Source: Cyclobacteriaceae bacterium (GTDB lineage Bacteria; Bacteroidota; Bacteroidia; Cytophagales; Cyclobacteriaceae). Taken from it: a DNA stretch of 64,000 bases. Made by a program: the position numbers and the translations under genes. Location of the stretch: contig JAHBUB010000001.1 of the NCBI GenBank assembly GCA_019638285.1, positions 1 through 64,000 of the forward strand. The letters run 5' to 3'. How positions within the stretch are numbered: the first letter of the stretch is position 1; each line of letters opens with the position of its first letter. This document shows, in pieces, positions 17,616-26,318 of this stretch. The notes under the pieces are model-generated. The model did not search any database, was not told the DNA's origin, and was given only the letters and a program-made list of their open reading frames with translations.

Positions 17616-19088
17616 TTAATATTTTGCTGGTTTACCGTTAGATGCTGATTTTTTAATAAACTCTCTCACATCATCATTGGCATTGACTAAATCCTCAGCG
17701 CGCAAGTACATCATGTGCCCACTTCTATATCCTTTCCAGCTAAAGCGATCTTTCATTTTACCACTCGGATCCATATTCCACATTGAATATTTGGCATCGA
17801 AGTAGGTGCAGGCACCATCGTAATAACCTGATTGAATCATTACATTGAGGTAAGGATTTTGCGCCATTGCCTGACGAAGATTATCACCTGTATGGTCATT
17901 TGAGTTGTCCCAAGGATGAACCGGACCGAAAAGATTATATTTAATGTCTGTCTTAAATTTTAAATGTTCACGTAAATAGTAATTAATGGCTGGTGTAAAC
18001 GAATGCAACCATGAGGTAAGTTCTGCACTGTAGTCTGGATTTTCACCTGCATCCATTCTGTCGATTCCTAAATAGCGTGAATCCAATCTTCCAGTGGTGT
18101 AGCCTTTATCACGAAGAAGTTCTTTCCAGAAAGCGCGGGTCGATACATCTAAATTATTCTCTAAGATAAAGGATTCAGATAAGCCTGAATAGCGAGCCAT
18201 TTTAGCAGCAGCTTCTTTTTTCTTTGCATCACTAAGGAATCCTCCCATGGCCATTGCAGGAATGAGTTCATTGATGGTGTATTGCTCCACCTCAGGAAGT
18301 ACATCAGTAAGATCTTTCTGTTGAAGGTCTGCAGGTAGTTTTTTGTGGAACCAGGCTGTTGCCGCAAAGTATGGAAGACGATTTGCTGCTTTTACCGCAC
18401 CTTGCCTAGAAATCCCCAAGTCTGTGGGCGATACTAATATAACTCCATTGAGGTACATCCACTGAGAATTTTGCAATTCAAGAGCAAGTCCTGAAACGCG
18501 TGTAGTTCCGTAGCTTTCGCCAATCAAATACTTAGGGGATTGCCAACGGCCTTTGCGAGTCACAAAAGTGTTTAACCATTCAGCCAGGTACTTTATGTCC
18601 GCGTTGACTCCAAAAAATGTTTCACGAGGAGCTTTGTCATCCAATATGCGTGAGTAACCTGTATTTACAGGATTTACATAAACGATGTCAGCTACATCCA
18701 ATACGCTATTTGGATTTTCCTTTACACCATAAGGTTGTACAGGGTAGCCCTCATCGTCAATAAGGAGAACGCGAGGACCCGTATAAGCGATATGCATCCA
18801 TACAGAAGCTGAACCGGGACCCCCATTAAATGATATTAGTAATGGGCGAGAAGCGCGATCCTTAATATCGCTTCTTTCATAATAGGTATAATAGAGCGAG
18901 GCAATGACTTTACCATCTTTGTCCCAAACAGGCTGCGTACCTGTAGTGGCTGTATATGGAAAACGCTGTCCCTTTACAGTTACTTGGTTGGTGGTTACCA
19001 CAGAGGTATCAGCAGGTAACTTCCGATCCTGCGCAAGGGTTGACAGTACTAGGCCAAAGGCCAGTAAAAAGGTAATGTGTAGTTTCAT
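17616..19088 (-). CDS. S10-family serine carboxypeptidase-like peptidase, copy A
   Basis: A 490-aa secreted peptidase with a signal peptide (MKLHITFLLAFGLVLSTLAQ). The oxyanion region is LISFNGGPGSASVW (about residues 84-97), the nucleophile is Ser192 in LIGESYGTTR, and Asp424 (SGYYDGACTYF) and His458 (YRSGHMMYL) complete the triad. S10 enzymes cleave C-terminal residues and often work at acidic pH. It is the first gene of a two-gene transcript with the beta-lactamase-like gene. Copy B at 19869 differs at about 40 residues by eye; all catalytic residues are kept in both. Confidence 0.92.
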   Translation of the reverse strand: MKLHITFLLAFGLVLSTLAQDRKLPADTSVVTTNQVTVKGQRFPYTATTGTQPVWDKDGKVIASLYYTYYERSDIKDRASRPLLISFNGGPGSASVWMHIAYTGPRVLLIDDEGYPVQPYGVKENPNSVLDVADIVYVNPVNTGYSRILDDKAPRETFFGVNADIKYLAEWLNTFVTRKGRWQSPKYLIGESYGTTRVSGLALELQNSQWMYLNGVILVSPTDLGISRQGAVKAANRLPYFAATAWFHKKLPADLQQKDLTDVLPEVEQYTINELIPAMAMGGFLSDAKKKEAAAKMARYSGLSESFILENNLDVSTRAFWKELLRDKGYTTGRLDSRYLGIDRMDAGENPDYSAELTSWLHSFTPAINYYLREHLKFKTDIKYNLFGPVHPWDNSNDHTGDNLRQAMAQNPYLNVMIQSGYYDGACTYFDAKYSMWNMDPSGKMKDRFSWKGYRSGHMMYLRAEDLVNANDDVREFIKKSASNGKPAKY

Positions 19089-19164
19089 ATGTTAAATTTA
19101 AGATTGATGATTAAAATTTGAATAACAGCCTTAAAATTAAGGCCTTTAATCCGAAATTAGTGGT

Positions 19165-19199
19165 GCTTTTGTTAAGCGGTAATTTTTCTTTTTTGTTTA
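19165..19199. repeat. Conserved non-coding block upstream of S10 copy A
   Basis: A block reading GCTTTTGTTAAGCGGTAATT and then a T-rich tail recurs at 21443-21478, upstream of S10 copy B and of the intact cyclophilin gene. It is the best-conserved non-coding stretch of the duplication, while sequence on either side has diverged. It may be a promoter or operator for the divergent genes; no exact TAnnTTTG is seen in it. Confidence 0.5.
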
Positions 19200-19214
19200 C
19201 CTTACTGAGTGGGT

Positions 19215-19701
19215 AAAATGACTAAGGCCCATCATACGATGATACTTTGAGCCATAATATTAGCTGATACTCTTATCTTATGGCCCTCAACTGACACGGC
19301 AGAGCGTGTTCCGTGGGGTAAATAGTAATCCCGAAAGAAGAAATTATTTTCTGGATTTATGGTGAAACATCCAATCGTAAGTAGGGTTTTATCCTACGTA
19401 TCAATGTTGGTTATTGGGATTTTCTAATTTTTAACAGAGTAATTCACAATTTTATTGTTCAGGGAGGAAGCTCCGATACACCTGTAGGATTTACTACCTC
19501 CAGAGTTCAATGATCACCTATTAGATGATTATGGCGTGCTAGCAGAGGATGGTGAGAGTAATCTGGATAGATTGTTAGCTCGATGTCAAATTTATATTAT
19601 TTATAGCAAAAATATGAGCATAGATTGAGTGGTGACTACTCACTATGTGTTCCGTAAAATGTTCGTAGACATCGATTTTGTCAATACCATTGGTCAATGT
19701 G
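19215..19701 (+). pseudogene. Decayed 5' part of the duplicated cyclophilin gene
   Basis: This stretch aligns with the intact cyclophilin gene at 21518 over most of its length: GAAATTATTTTCTGG, TATTGGGATTNTCTNA, TTTTAACAGAGTAAT, GATACACCTG, GCTCGATGTCAA and the final GACAT...GTCAATGTG are shared. It contains stops (AATCGTAAGTAG reads N-R-K-stop), frameshifts and deletions, and has lost the start region. It ends at the duplication junction, where it runs directly into the truncated bla copy. It is a remnant, not a gene. Confidence 0.85.
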
Positions 19702-19835
19702 TTAATTATGTCATTCCTTAACTTATCCACAGTGGGTTTTGGGGAACAGGATGAAAAAAGCCAAATGATTCCTATTATAAACGTCAGGTGAAAACATTGT
19801 TTGTTTAAAACTCTCAATTGTTTCATAGAAATCAT
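19693..19835 (-). pseudogene. Truncated copy of the beta-lactamase-like gene (N-terminus only)
   Basis: The first 49 codons are almost identical to the intact gene at 16656-17582: MISMKQLRVLNKQCFHLTF, lipoprotein Cys30 and NTLTN at the end. After the junction the frame continues into reversed cyclophilin remnant sequence for another 37 codons (to 19575), which is meaningless. No catalytic motif is present. It could still be expressed as an 86-aa lipoprotein because its position 33 bp behind S10 copy B is unchanged. Confidence 0.88.
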
Positions 19836-19868
19836 TTGGCTTAAATTGTCATCAGTTAAATTGATGTC

Positions 19869-21341
19869 TTAGTATTTTGCTGGCTTTCCTTTGGACAATG
19901 AATTGTTTATAAACTCTCTTACATCATCATTCGCATTCACTAAATCTTCGGCACGTAGGTACATCATGTGACCGCTGCGATATCCTTTCCAACTTAGCCT
20001 ATTTTTCAATTTTCCACTGGGATCCATTTGCCACATTGAATATTTGGCCTCGAAGTAGGTACAAGCACCATCGTAGTAACCGGATTGAATCATTACATTG
20101 AGGTAAGGATTTTGCGCCATTGCCTGACGGAGATTATCGCCTGTGTGATCGTTAGAGTTATCCCATGGATATACAGAACCAAACATGTTATATTTAATAT
20201 CTGTTTTAAACTTCAACTCTTGACGCAAATAAAAATTGATGGCGGGTGTAAAAGAGTGTAACCATGAGGTGAGTTCTGCGCTGTAATCTGGGTTTTCACC
20301 TGCATCCATTCTGTCAATTCCTAAATAACGCGAATCCAATCTTCCTGTGGTGTAGCCTTTGTCGCGAAGAAGTTCTTTCCAGAAAGCACTGACTGAAATA
20401 TCTAAATTATTTTGTAAGATGAATGTTTCAGATAAGCCTGAGTAACGTGCCATTTTGGCGGCAGTCTCTTTTTTCTTTGCATCATCTAAGAATCCCCCCA
20501 TTGCAATGGCTGGTATAAGTTCATTAATAGTATATTTCTCCACCTCGGGGAGCATATCGGTAAGATCTTTTTGCTGAAGGTCTGCGGGTAATTTTTTATG
20601 GAACCAGGCTACTGCTGCAAAGTATGGAAGACGATTAGCGGCTTCTACTGTGCCTTGTCTTGGAATCCCCAATTCCGTGGGCGATACTAGTATAACTCCA
20701 TTGAGATACATCCATTGTGAATTTTGTAATTCTAATGCAAGACCTGAGACACGTGTGGTACCATAACTTTCACCAATCAAATATTTGGGGGACTGCCAGC
20801 GTTCTTTACGCGTCACAAAAGTGTTCAACCATTCTGCCAAATACTTAATATCAGCATTTACGCCAAAGAAAGTTTCACGAGGTGCCTTCTCATCGAGTAT
20901 GCGAGAATACCCTGTGTTTACAGGATTTACATAAACGATGTCAGCTACATCCAATACGCTATTTGGATTTTCTTTCACACCATAAGGTTGAACGGGGTAT
21001 CCTTCTGCATCAATGAGAAGTACACGAGGACCTGTATAAGCCACATGCATCCAAACTGAGGCCGAGCCAGGCCCACCATTAAATGATATCAACAATGGCC
21101 GTGACGCACGATCTTTGATATCGCTTCTCTCATAATAGGTGTAGTAAAGTGAAGCAATAACTTTCCCATTCTTATCCCACACAGGTTGGGTGCCTGTGGT
21201 GGCGGTATATGGGAAACGCTTTCCTTTCACAGTTACTTCATGAGTAGTAACCACAGAGGTATCAGCAGGCAACTTCCGATCCTGTGCAAGGGTTGACAGT
21301 ACAAGACCAAAGGCCAACAAAAAGGTGATGATTAATTTCAT
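19869..21341 (-). CDS. S10-family serine carboxypeptidase-like peptidase, copy B
   Basis: A second 490-aa S10 peptidase, collinear with copy A without gaps. The catalytic Ser192, Asp424 and His458 and the NGGPGSASVW oxyanion region are intact. About 40 substitutions separate the two proteins, mostly conservative or in surface-like positions, whereas many more third-codon-position differences are visible in the DNA. That pattern, together with decay of everything else duplicated, suggests both copies are under selection. The gene is divergent from the intact cyclophilin gene. Confidence 0.92.
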   Translation of the reverse strand: MKLIITFLLAFGLVLSTLAQDRKLPADTSVVTTHEVTVKGKRFPYTATTGTQPVWDKNGKVIASLYYTYYERSDIKDRASRPLLISFNGGPGSASVWMHVAYTGPRVLLIDAEGYPVQPYGVKENPNSVLDVADIVYVNPVNTGYSRILDEKAPRETFFGVNADIKYLAEWLNTFVTRKERWQSPKYLIGESYGTTRVSGLALELQNSQWMYLNGVILVSPTELGIPRQGTVEAANRLPYFAAVAWFHKKLPADLQQKDLTDMLPEVEKYTINELIPAIAMGGFLDDAKKKETAAKMARYSGLSETFILQNNLDISVSAFWKELLRDKGYTTGRLDSRYLGIDRMDAGENPDYSAELTSWLHSFTPAINFYLRQELKFKTDIKYNMFGSVYPWDNSNDHTGDNLRQAMAQNPYLNVMIQSGYYDGACTYFEAKYSMWQMDPSGKLKNRLSWKGYRSGHMMYLRAEDLVNANDDVREFINNSLSKGKPAKY

Positions 21342-21517
21342 ATTATAATTTTTAAGATTGAATTATTTGATATTTAGGATAACAAGTTCCAAAATAGCTC
21401 CTTTAGATATAAATAAGGAGAGGTTTTACCTAAACATGAATGGCTTTTGTTAAGCGGTAATTTTCCTTTTTTGTTTATCATTACAGAATGATATGAAACA
21501 ACCTAATTTCATTTAAT

Positions 21518-22126
21518 ATGACATTAAGAGGTATAATATTGATATTTGGTATCGTAATTTCATGCTCACCGACCAAAAACAATGAGTATTCTGTAGGGCA
21601 AATAAAAACTCCAAAAGGGGAAATTATTTTCTGGTTATATGATGAAACACCCAACCATAAGAAGAGTTTTATCCAACTCGCCAAGGAGGGCTATTGGGAT
21701 TCTCTCACTTTTAACAGAGTAATCCCCAATTTCGTTGTGCAGGGTGGCTGCCCAGATACACCTGCCGGATTTACAGATCCTGAATATTTACTATCCCCTG
21801 AGTTTAATGATCGTCTACTTCATAATTATGGAGCGGTAGCAGCGGGTCGTGATAACAACCCAGGCAAGCTTTCGGCCCGATGTCAATTCTATATTGTTCA
21901 AAACAAAAAGGGTGAGCACAGGCTGGATGGTGATTATACTGTGTTCGGTAAAGTATTGAAGGGTATGGACATTGTCGATGCCATCGTCAATGTGGAAAGG
22001 GACTCAACAGATAAACCCATTATACCTATTACCCTGGATGTAAATATTATAAAGCTTTCATCCAAGCAATTGAAGGAAATGGGGTTTGACCCGAATACCA
22101 ATTCCTCCGAACAGACAAACCTTTAG
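21518..22126 (+). CDS. Cyclophilin-type peptidyl-prolyl isomerase, lipoprotein
   Basis: A 202-aa cyclophilin with a lipoprotein signal (MTLRGIILIFGIVISCSPT), so envelope-located. The domain includes KSFIQLAKEGYWDSLTFNRVIPNFVVQGGCPD (F-x-R-V-I-x-x-F-x-x-Q-x-G, the active-site strand), GAVAAGRDNNPGKLSARCQFYIVQN and YTVFGKVLKGMDIVDAIV. It probably assists folding of exported proteins. A partial, decayed copy is at 19215-19701. It is transcribed away from S10 copy B. A weak ATACC/GGTAT hairpin follows the stop. Confidence 0.92.
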   Translation: MTLRGIILIFGIVISCSPTKNNEYSVGQIKTPKGEIIFWLYDETPNHKKSFIQLAKEGYWDSLTFNRVIPNFVVQGGCPDTPAGFTDPEYLLSPEFNDRLLHNYGAVAAGRDNNPGKLSARCQFYIVQNKKGEHRLDGDYTVFGKVLKGMDIVDAIVNVERDSTDKPIIPITLDVNIIKLSSKQLKEMGFDPNTNSSEQTNL

Positions 22127-22199
22127 AATTGTACCCATACCTTATGGTATTTGCTCAAAATTTAAAAACCTATCGGGATTGATAGTAATTTCCAAAGGT

Positions 22200-22222
22200 C
22201 ATCGACACCCAATGAGTCGATG
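22200..22222. other. Short hairpin in the 22127-22541 gap
   Basis: CATCGAC and GTCGATG are perfect 7-bp inverted arms with a nine-base loop. It lies in a 415-bp gene-free gap after the cyclophilin gene. There is no T-run, so it is not an evident terminator. Confidence 0.4.
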
Positions 22223-22360
22223 TAAAGTTTTCATAAAAAAATACGTGGTTTTGAGATAGCCAGCTGAATGATGAAAGGTGTAAGTGCCTGGATGGAGGCC
22301 CACGGATGAGAAGGTTTGGGTGTTTGGAATAAATAATAATGGGGATATTCGCTCCGGACG

Positions 22361-22388
22361 CCCTATCAAAATTGAAATTTTGATAGGG
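22361..22388. other. Near-perfect 13-bp hairpin, two-base loop
   Basis: CCCTATCAAAATT at 22361-22373 and AATTTTGATAGGG at 22376-22388 are exact inverted arms separated by GA. It is in the gene-free gap between the cyclophilin gene and the NTF2-like gene. The central A/T run could serve as a terminator stem with poor T-tail, or as a protein-binding palindrome. Nothing else coding is seen in this gap. Confidence 0.6.
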
Positions 22389-22541
22389 TAGTAACTTTAA
22401 GATGTGATAGTGGGCACTTTCTTTGGTTATTGGAAATCGCCTAGTGATTAAATTAACTTACCGTTTGTAAAAATCCTTCCATATAAGGGATTTTTATATA
22501 AAGCTTATTACTCTAAATTTTCAGCTTAATTGGCATTTAGA

Positions 22542-23393
22542 ATGATTAGATGTTATATAATCGTGTGTTTGCTGAGTGGGTTTGCTTTGCAGAATGAACG
22601 GGTTTATGCCCAGCGATTGTCTGGTCCTATTCAAGAGGTGGTGGATGCGGAGATGGCATTTGCAAAGATGTCGATGGATAGGGGTACAAAGGAGGCTTTT
22701 ATTAAATTTCTGGATATTGATGCGGTTGGGTTTGTAAATGGTGAGCCCGTAAACGGTCTAGAACTTTGGAAAAAAAAACCAGCAAGCAACGGTATACTTT
22801 ATTGGCGACCAGTCTTTGCGGATATTTCATTGGCTGAAGATTTTGGTTATACCACTGGTCCCTATCAAGTGAGTAAGGATAAAGACAGTGAACCTTTTGC
22901 TTTTGGATATTATGCTACCGTTTGGAAGAAAAATGAAACAGGATTATGGAAAGTGGCGGTAGATTTGGGTATTTATGCGGAACAACCTGTCGGAGGAAGT
23001 TATTCCCTACGCACGGCCAGGAACAAGAGTAAAAAATCGTTGCCAGCGTCTAAAGAAGCGCTTACATTTATCGAGCAATCTTACACCCAATGGTTGAATG
23101 AAACGGGTAATTCATTTTTGCCAGAGTATTTCTCTAAGGAATGCAGGATTTATCGTTCAGGCTCTAGTCCTTTTATATCCTTCAAGGTTATTGAGGGCAT
23201 ACGGGAAGAAAAGCAATTTTATTTTGAACCGGTTGATACAGATGTTTCCGAGTCAGGCGATCTGGGTTTCACGTATGGTAAAGTAAATATTGAGAGTAAG
23301 GATGGTAAAATGGAAAGAACAAATTATCTGAGGGTGTGGAAGAGAGAGAGTGGAATGAATTGGAAAATTGTTCTTGATGTAATCGGAAACTAA
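22542..23393 (+). CDS. Secreted protein with two NTF2-like (DUF4440-type) domains
   Basis: A 283-aa exported protein with signal peptide MIRCYIIVCLLSGFALQNERVYAQ. Two similar halves follow: EVVDAEMAFAKMSMDRGTKEAFIKFLDIDAVGFVNGEPVNG...GYYATVWKKNETGLWKVAVDLG, and EALTFIEQSYTQWLNETGNSFLPEYFSKECRIYRSGS...TNYLRVWKRESGMNWKIVLDVIG. The W..K..G.WK...D ends are typical of the NTF2-like fold used in DUF4440/SnoaL proteins. The role is unknown. The ATG at 22542 is preferred to a TTG at 22530. Confidence 0.75.
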   Translation: MIRCYIIVCLLSGFALQNERVYAQRLSGPIQEVVDAEMAFAKMSMDRGTKEAFIKFLDIDAVGFVNGEPVNGLELWKKKPASNGILYWRPVFADISLAEDFGYTTGPYQVSKDKDSEPFAFGYYATVWKKNETGLWKVAVDLGIYAEQPVGGSYSLRTARNKSKKSLPASKEALTFIEQSYTQWLNETGNSFLPEYFSKECRIYRSGSSPFISFKVIEGIREEKQFYFEPVDTDVSESGDLGFTYGKVNIESKDGKMERTNYLRVWKRESGMNWKIVLDVIGN

Positions 23394-23822
23394 AGGAGAA
23401 GTTTAATATTTTATCCCTTCTGTTTAGCCTTTAATTTTTTTGTCAGGCAGTGAGTTGCTAACACCAAATGTGATTTTGCTGCTTAAGAAGATGATTTTCA
23501 TAATTTGCAATTTCCATAAGGTTAAGCGATAAGCCTTGCAAACTTAAAAGAGGTTTCAGTGTAATTTGTAGGCAAAAAGGTACATACTCATATTAAATTA
23601 GTGTGCGACCATACGACTATAAACAAATGGCAATAAACATAGGCAGTGTAGTGATTATTCTGGAGTTAATGATTCCTTAATGAATAATTTCGTTATGATT
23701 TTTGGTCAACTTATCGAATTCCTTACATCCAGCGGGAAAAGATAATCTAGACTTCAAAGGATAACTTGCATTGTGTATAGATTTGCAATGGGAAACCAAG
23801 CTTCCTGTAATTAATTGACTAA
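23394..23822. other. Gene-free gap
   Basis: A 429-bp AT-rich stretch between the NTF2-like gene and the sensor gene. No coding region, RNA gene or strong hairpin was seen. It presumably carries the promoter of the sensor gene. Confidence 0.5.
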
Positions 23823-25307
23823 ATGCCCCGCATAAAACCATTGCCACATTTCCTTGTATCAAGGCTTAAGCCCAATACATTAGCAGTAATTACTTTCGTA
23901 TTGCTACTATTTCTCACCTGTTATTTCTCTATAAAACAGTACAGAATAATTGTGGATAGAGAATCTTTCGAGGCATACACCATGGTCAATGAAGCAAAAA
24001 ACAGAATGCAGAAAATCATTAGTAATAGTATTTCAGCGACAGAACTCCTTTCGTTTTTTGTTCAGGAATATGGCGATGATGCTGTAGATAATTTTGATGT
24101 TGTAGCAAAAGAAATAATGTTTATTCAAAAACACATTGATGCACTACAGTTATCACCTCATGGTAAAATATGTTGTGTTTATCCATTGGAAGGTAACGAA
24201 TCTGTAATAGGATATAACATCTTAGCGGATCCCAAAGGAAACCGTGAGGCTTTTGAGGCCATAGAGAGAAGACAGTTATTTTTTGCGGGCCCACTTTCAC
24301 TTAAGCAAGGCGGAACCGCTGTACTTGGACGTTTGCCTATTTTCAAAAACAATACTTTCTGGGGGTTTTCTGCTGTGTTGATCAAGCTTTCTACTATGCT
24401 GAAAGCAGCGGACATTGACACCATTGTACATAATGGTTTTCAATTTCAACTCTCTAAGGTTAATCCAAATACCGGCAAAGAAGAATTCTTCCTGAAAGAA
24501 AACTCAGAAGTTAGGCCGATTTATGCGAGTCAGGTGGTAATTCCATCAGGTGAATTAAAGTTGTCTGTATTCCAAATAGATAAAAACAAGGCTATCAGGC
24601 AAACCATACCGATTTTTATTATGGGATTGTTACTTTCTGTGACTGGAGCAGGCTTTATTCGAATGATTATAAAAGATTCTGTTTTCCTCGGTCAGCGATT
24701 AAATCAAAGCGAAAAAGATTACATAAGTGTTTTTGAAGGTGTTGAGGAGGGAATATTTAGAACTACAATGGAAGGAAGGATATTATTGGCCAACCCATCT
24801 TTTGCAAAAATATTTGGATACAATTCTATAGTTGAAATGAAGAGAAAGGTGGTAGATGTTGGTGATAAGTTATATTATTCAAGGGAAGATAGGGAGAGGC
24901 TATTGGGTGAGTTACTTGTTAAAGGATTTGTAAATAAAATGGAGGTACAAAGCCTTACAAAAGGCAGAGACAAAATTTGGATTAGCATAAGTGCACATCT
25001 CTCTTACGAGACGGGTAACATTATTTCTTATATTGAAGGTACGGTCACTGATATAACTGCACGAAAAAAGGATCGTGATAAATTGGATGAACAGTTTAAG
25101 GTTTTGAGGGAGTATGCCTTTATCAATTCACACGAAGTAAGGGCGTATGTAGCCAGATTGCTGGGATTGGTTAATTTATTTAACGAACAATATATAGCAG
25201 AAGCAGAAAAGGAAAGAGTGATTAGGTTGATAGCTGATGAAACCGCTAAATTGGACATAGTGATCAGAGGGCTTTCTTCAAGGATCAGTGAAGTAGAAGA
25301 ATATTAA
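23823..25307 (+). CDS. CHASE-PAS sensor protein ending in a DHp-like helix, no ATPase domain
   Basis: A 494-aa membrane sensor. TM1 is at about residues 18-38 and TM2 at about 258-280. Between them lies a CHASE extracellular domain (ALQLSPHGKICCVYPLEGNESVIGYNIL, FAGPLSLKQGGTAVLGRLPIF, FWGFSAVLI). A PAS domain follows (about 298-420: VFEGVEEGIFRTTMEGRILLANPSFAKIFGY, then YIEGTVTDITARK). The last ~70 residues, EYAFINSHEVRAYVARLLGLVNLF, resemble a histidine-kinase dimerisation helix with His at SHEVR. The protein then stops: no HATPase_c N/G boxes follow and none is encoded in the next frame. It may act as a partner of another kinase. Confidence 0.82.
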   Translation: MPRIKPLPHFLVSRLKPNTLAVITFVLLLFLTCYFSIKQYRIIVDRESFEAYTMVNEAKNRMQKIISNSISATELLSFFVQEYGDDAVDNFDVVAKEIMFIQKHIDALQLSPHGKICCVYPLEGNESVIGYNILADPKGNREAFEAIERRQLFFAGPLSLKQGGTAVLGRLPIFKNNTFWGFSAVLIKLSTMLKAADIDTIVHNGFQFQLSKVNPNTGKEEFFLKENSEVRPIYASQVVIPSGELKLSVFQIDKNKAIRQTIPIFIMGLLLSVTGAGFIRMIIKDSVFLGQRLNQSEKDYISVFEGVEEGIFRTTMEGRILLANPSFAKIFGYNSIVEMKRKVVDVGDKLYYSREDRERLLGELLVKGFVNKMEVQSLTKGRDKIWISISAHLSYETGNIISYIEGTVTDITARKKDRDKLDEQFKVLREYAFINSHEVRAYVARLLGLVNLFNEQYIAEAEKERVIRLIADETAKLDIVIRGLSSRISEVEEY

Positions 25308-25335
25308 TAAATTGCGGACTCCCAAACACAACGCA

Positions 25336-25827
25336 ATGGATTTGGATAGATTTAGAGAGGAGTCGGAGAAAAATTCGAAAATCAACAAGGGGTACCTCAC
25401 TCGATTAAAACGATTCAATTCACGTAAAGTAGATGACGCTTTTCACGAAATACATGAAAAGGTGTTTGAGGAGATAGATTGCCTGGACTGCGCCAATTGT
25501 TGCAAAACTACCAGTCCTATTTTTTATGAAAATGATATTGACAGGGCTGCAAAAGCCCTTCGTGTTAAACCCGGTGATTTCGTAGAAAAGTATCTAAGGA
25601 TAGACGAGGATAAGGACTACGTGTTGAAATCGTCTCCATGTCCATTCCTTGATGTTGATAATTATTGTGGTATTTACGAAAGTAGACCTAAGGCTTGCCG
25701 CGAATATCCCCATACTCACAGAAAAAAGATGGTTCAGATAATGGATCTGACTTACAAAAACACATTGGTATGCCCTGCCGTGCTGGCGATGGTGGAAAGG
25801 CTTAGAAAATCTGGCTTGGGGAAATAA
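25336..25827 (+). CDS. YkgJ-family cysteine-cluster protein
   Basis: A 163-aa soluble protein with the YkgJ/CxxCxxCC metal-chelating signature: DCLDCANCCKTTSPIFYENDIDRAAKALRV, then SSPCPFLDVDNYCGIYESRPKACREYPHT. These cysteines bind iron or zinc in the family; biochemical function is not known. The ATG at 25336 (MDLDRFREE) is preferred to the TTG at 25312. It begins 28 bp after the sensor gene on the same strand. Confidence 0.85.
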   Translation: MDLDRFREESEKNSKINKGYLTRLKRFNSRKVDDAFHEIHEKVFEEIDCLDCANCCKTTSPIFYENDIDRAAKALRVKPGDFVEKYLRIDEDKDYVLKSSPCPFLDVDNYCGIYESRPKACREYPHTHRKKMVQIMDLTYKNTLVCPAVLAMVERLRKSGLGK

Positions 25828-25859
25828 AAAAGTCATCCCCATGATTATTAGGGATGACT
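25822..25859 (-). terminator. Terminator, minus strand (trxA); may act both ways
   Basis: AGTCATCCC and GGGATGACT form a 9-bp stem around a short loop at 25831-25859. On the minus strand the stem is followed by a T-run (TTTTTTATTTC) at 25830-25822, so it is a rho-independent terminator for trxA. The convergent YkgJ gene ends at 25827. Confidence 0.75.
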
Positions 25860-25883
25860 CTGTCAAAGAGATTCAAATCTTAT

Positions 25884-26207
25884 CTATGCTATTTGAGCAG
25901 CAAGTTTTTGTGCCAGTACAGATTTTGGTACTGCACCCACTTGTTTGTCAACGATCTCGCCTCCTTTGAAAACCAAAAGCGTAGGGATAGAGCGAATGCC
26001 ATATCGACCGGCTACTCCAGGATTTTCGTCCACATTCACTTTGGCTATCACTGCTTTACCCTCGTACTCTCCTGCAAGCTCTTCCACAACAGGGCCAATC
26101 ATCTTACAAGGACCGCACCATTCAGCCCAAAAATCAACCAACACTGGTTTGTCTCCTTTGATTGCTTCATCAAAATTCGAGTCGTTAAGTTCTAATGTTT
26201 TACCCAT
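25884..26207 (-). CDS. trxA: Thioredoxin
   Basis: A 107-aa thioredoxin at the usual family length. The redox-active site is W-Cys31-G-P-Cys34 in [13 protein letters not shown], with the cis-proline loop [14 protein letters not shown]. There is no signal peptide, so it is cytosolic. It reduces protein disulphides with electrons from thioredoxin reductase, which is not in this window. A consensus -7 box lies upstream and a terminator downstream, so it is a single-gene unit. Confidence 0.96.
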   Translation of the reverse strand: MGKTLELNDSNFDEAIKGDKPVLVDFWAEWCGPCKMIGPVVEELAGEYEGKAVIAKVNVDENPGVAGRYGIRSIPTLLVFKGGEIVDKQVGAVPKSVLAQKLAAQIA

Positions 26208-26254
26208 TTCGGTATGTTTATTATGTTTTATTTAATGTGTTCAAAATGCAAACA

Positions 26255-26290
26255 CAAATATAGTTCTTTTTGTTCCTGTCTTAATGTCAA
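26255..26290 (-). promoter_or_regulatory. Probable trxA promoter
   Basis: On the minus strand TATATTTG (26262-26255) matches TAnnTTTG exactly. A TTGAC lies upstream with TTG at 26290-26288; the 25-bp spacing to the -7 box is slightly long. The box is 48 bp before the trxA start. Confidence 0.5.
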
Positions 26291-26318
26291 CCATTAATTT
26301 CAATAATATATCCACCTT

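Larger units (their letters stand above)
17440..21994. repeat. Tandem duplication of a [bla-like 5' end - S10 - cyclophilin 5' part] unit
   Basis: Two copies of a ~2.25-2.3 kb unit lie head to tail. Copy A spans 17440-19701 and copy B spans 19693-21994. The same GTCAATGTG occurs at 17440-17448 (inside bla), at 19693-19701 (junction) and at 21986-21994 (inside the cyclophilin gene). On the left of the junction the sequence aligns with the cyclophilin gene, on the right with the bla gene. This is what a tandem duplication by recombination between two 9-bp microhomologies produces. Each S10 gene is whole; the internal cyclophilin and bla pieces were born truncated and have decayed. Confidence 0.9.

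Noticed and set aside
19575..19692. C-terminal 37 codons of the 86-aa lipoprotein-like ORF
   Set aside because: This part is reversed cyclophilin remnant past the duplication junction, so it is not a real domain.
16656..22126. Transposon origin for the duplicated S10 block
   Set aside because: No transposase, terminal inverted repeats or target duplication; the 9-bp microhomology junction explains it.
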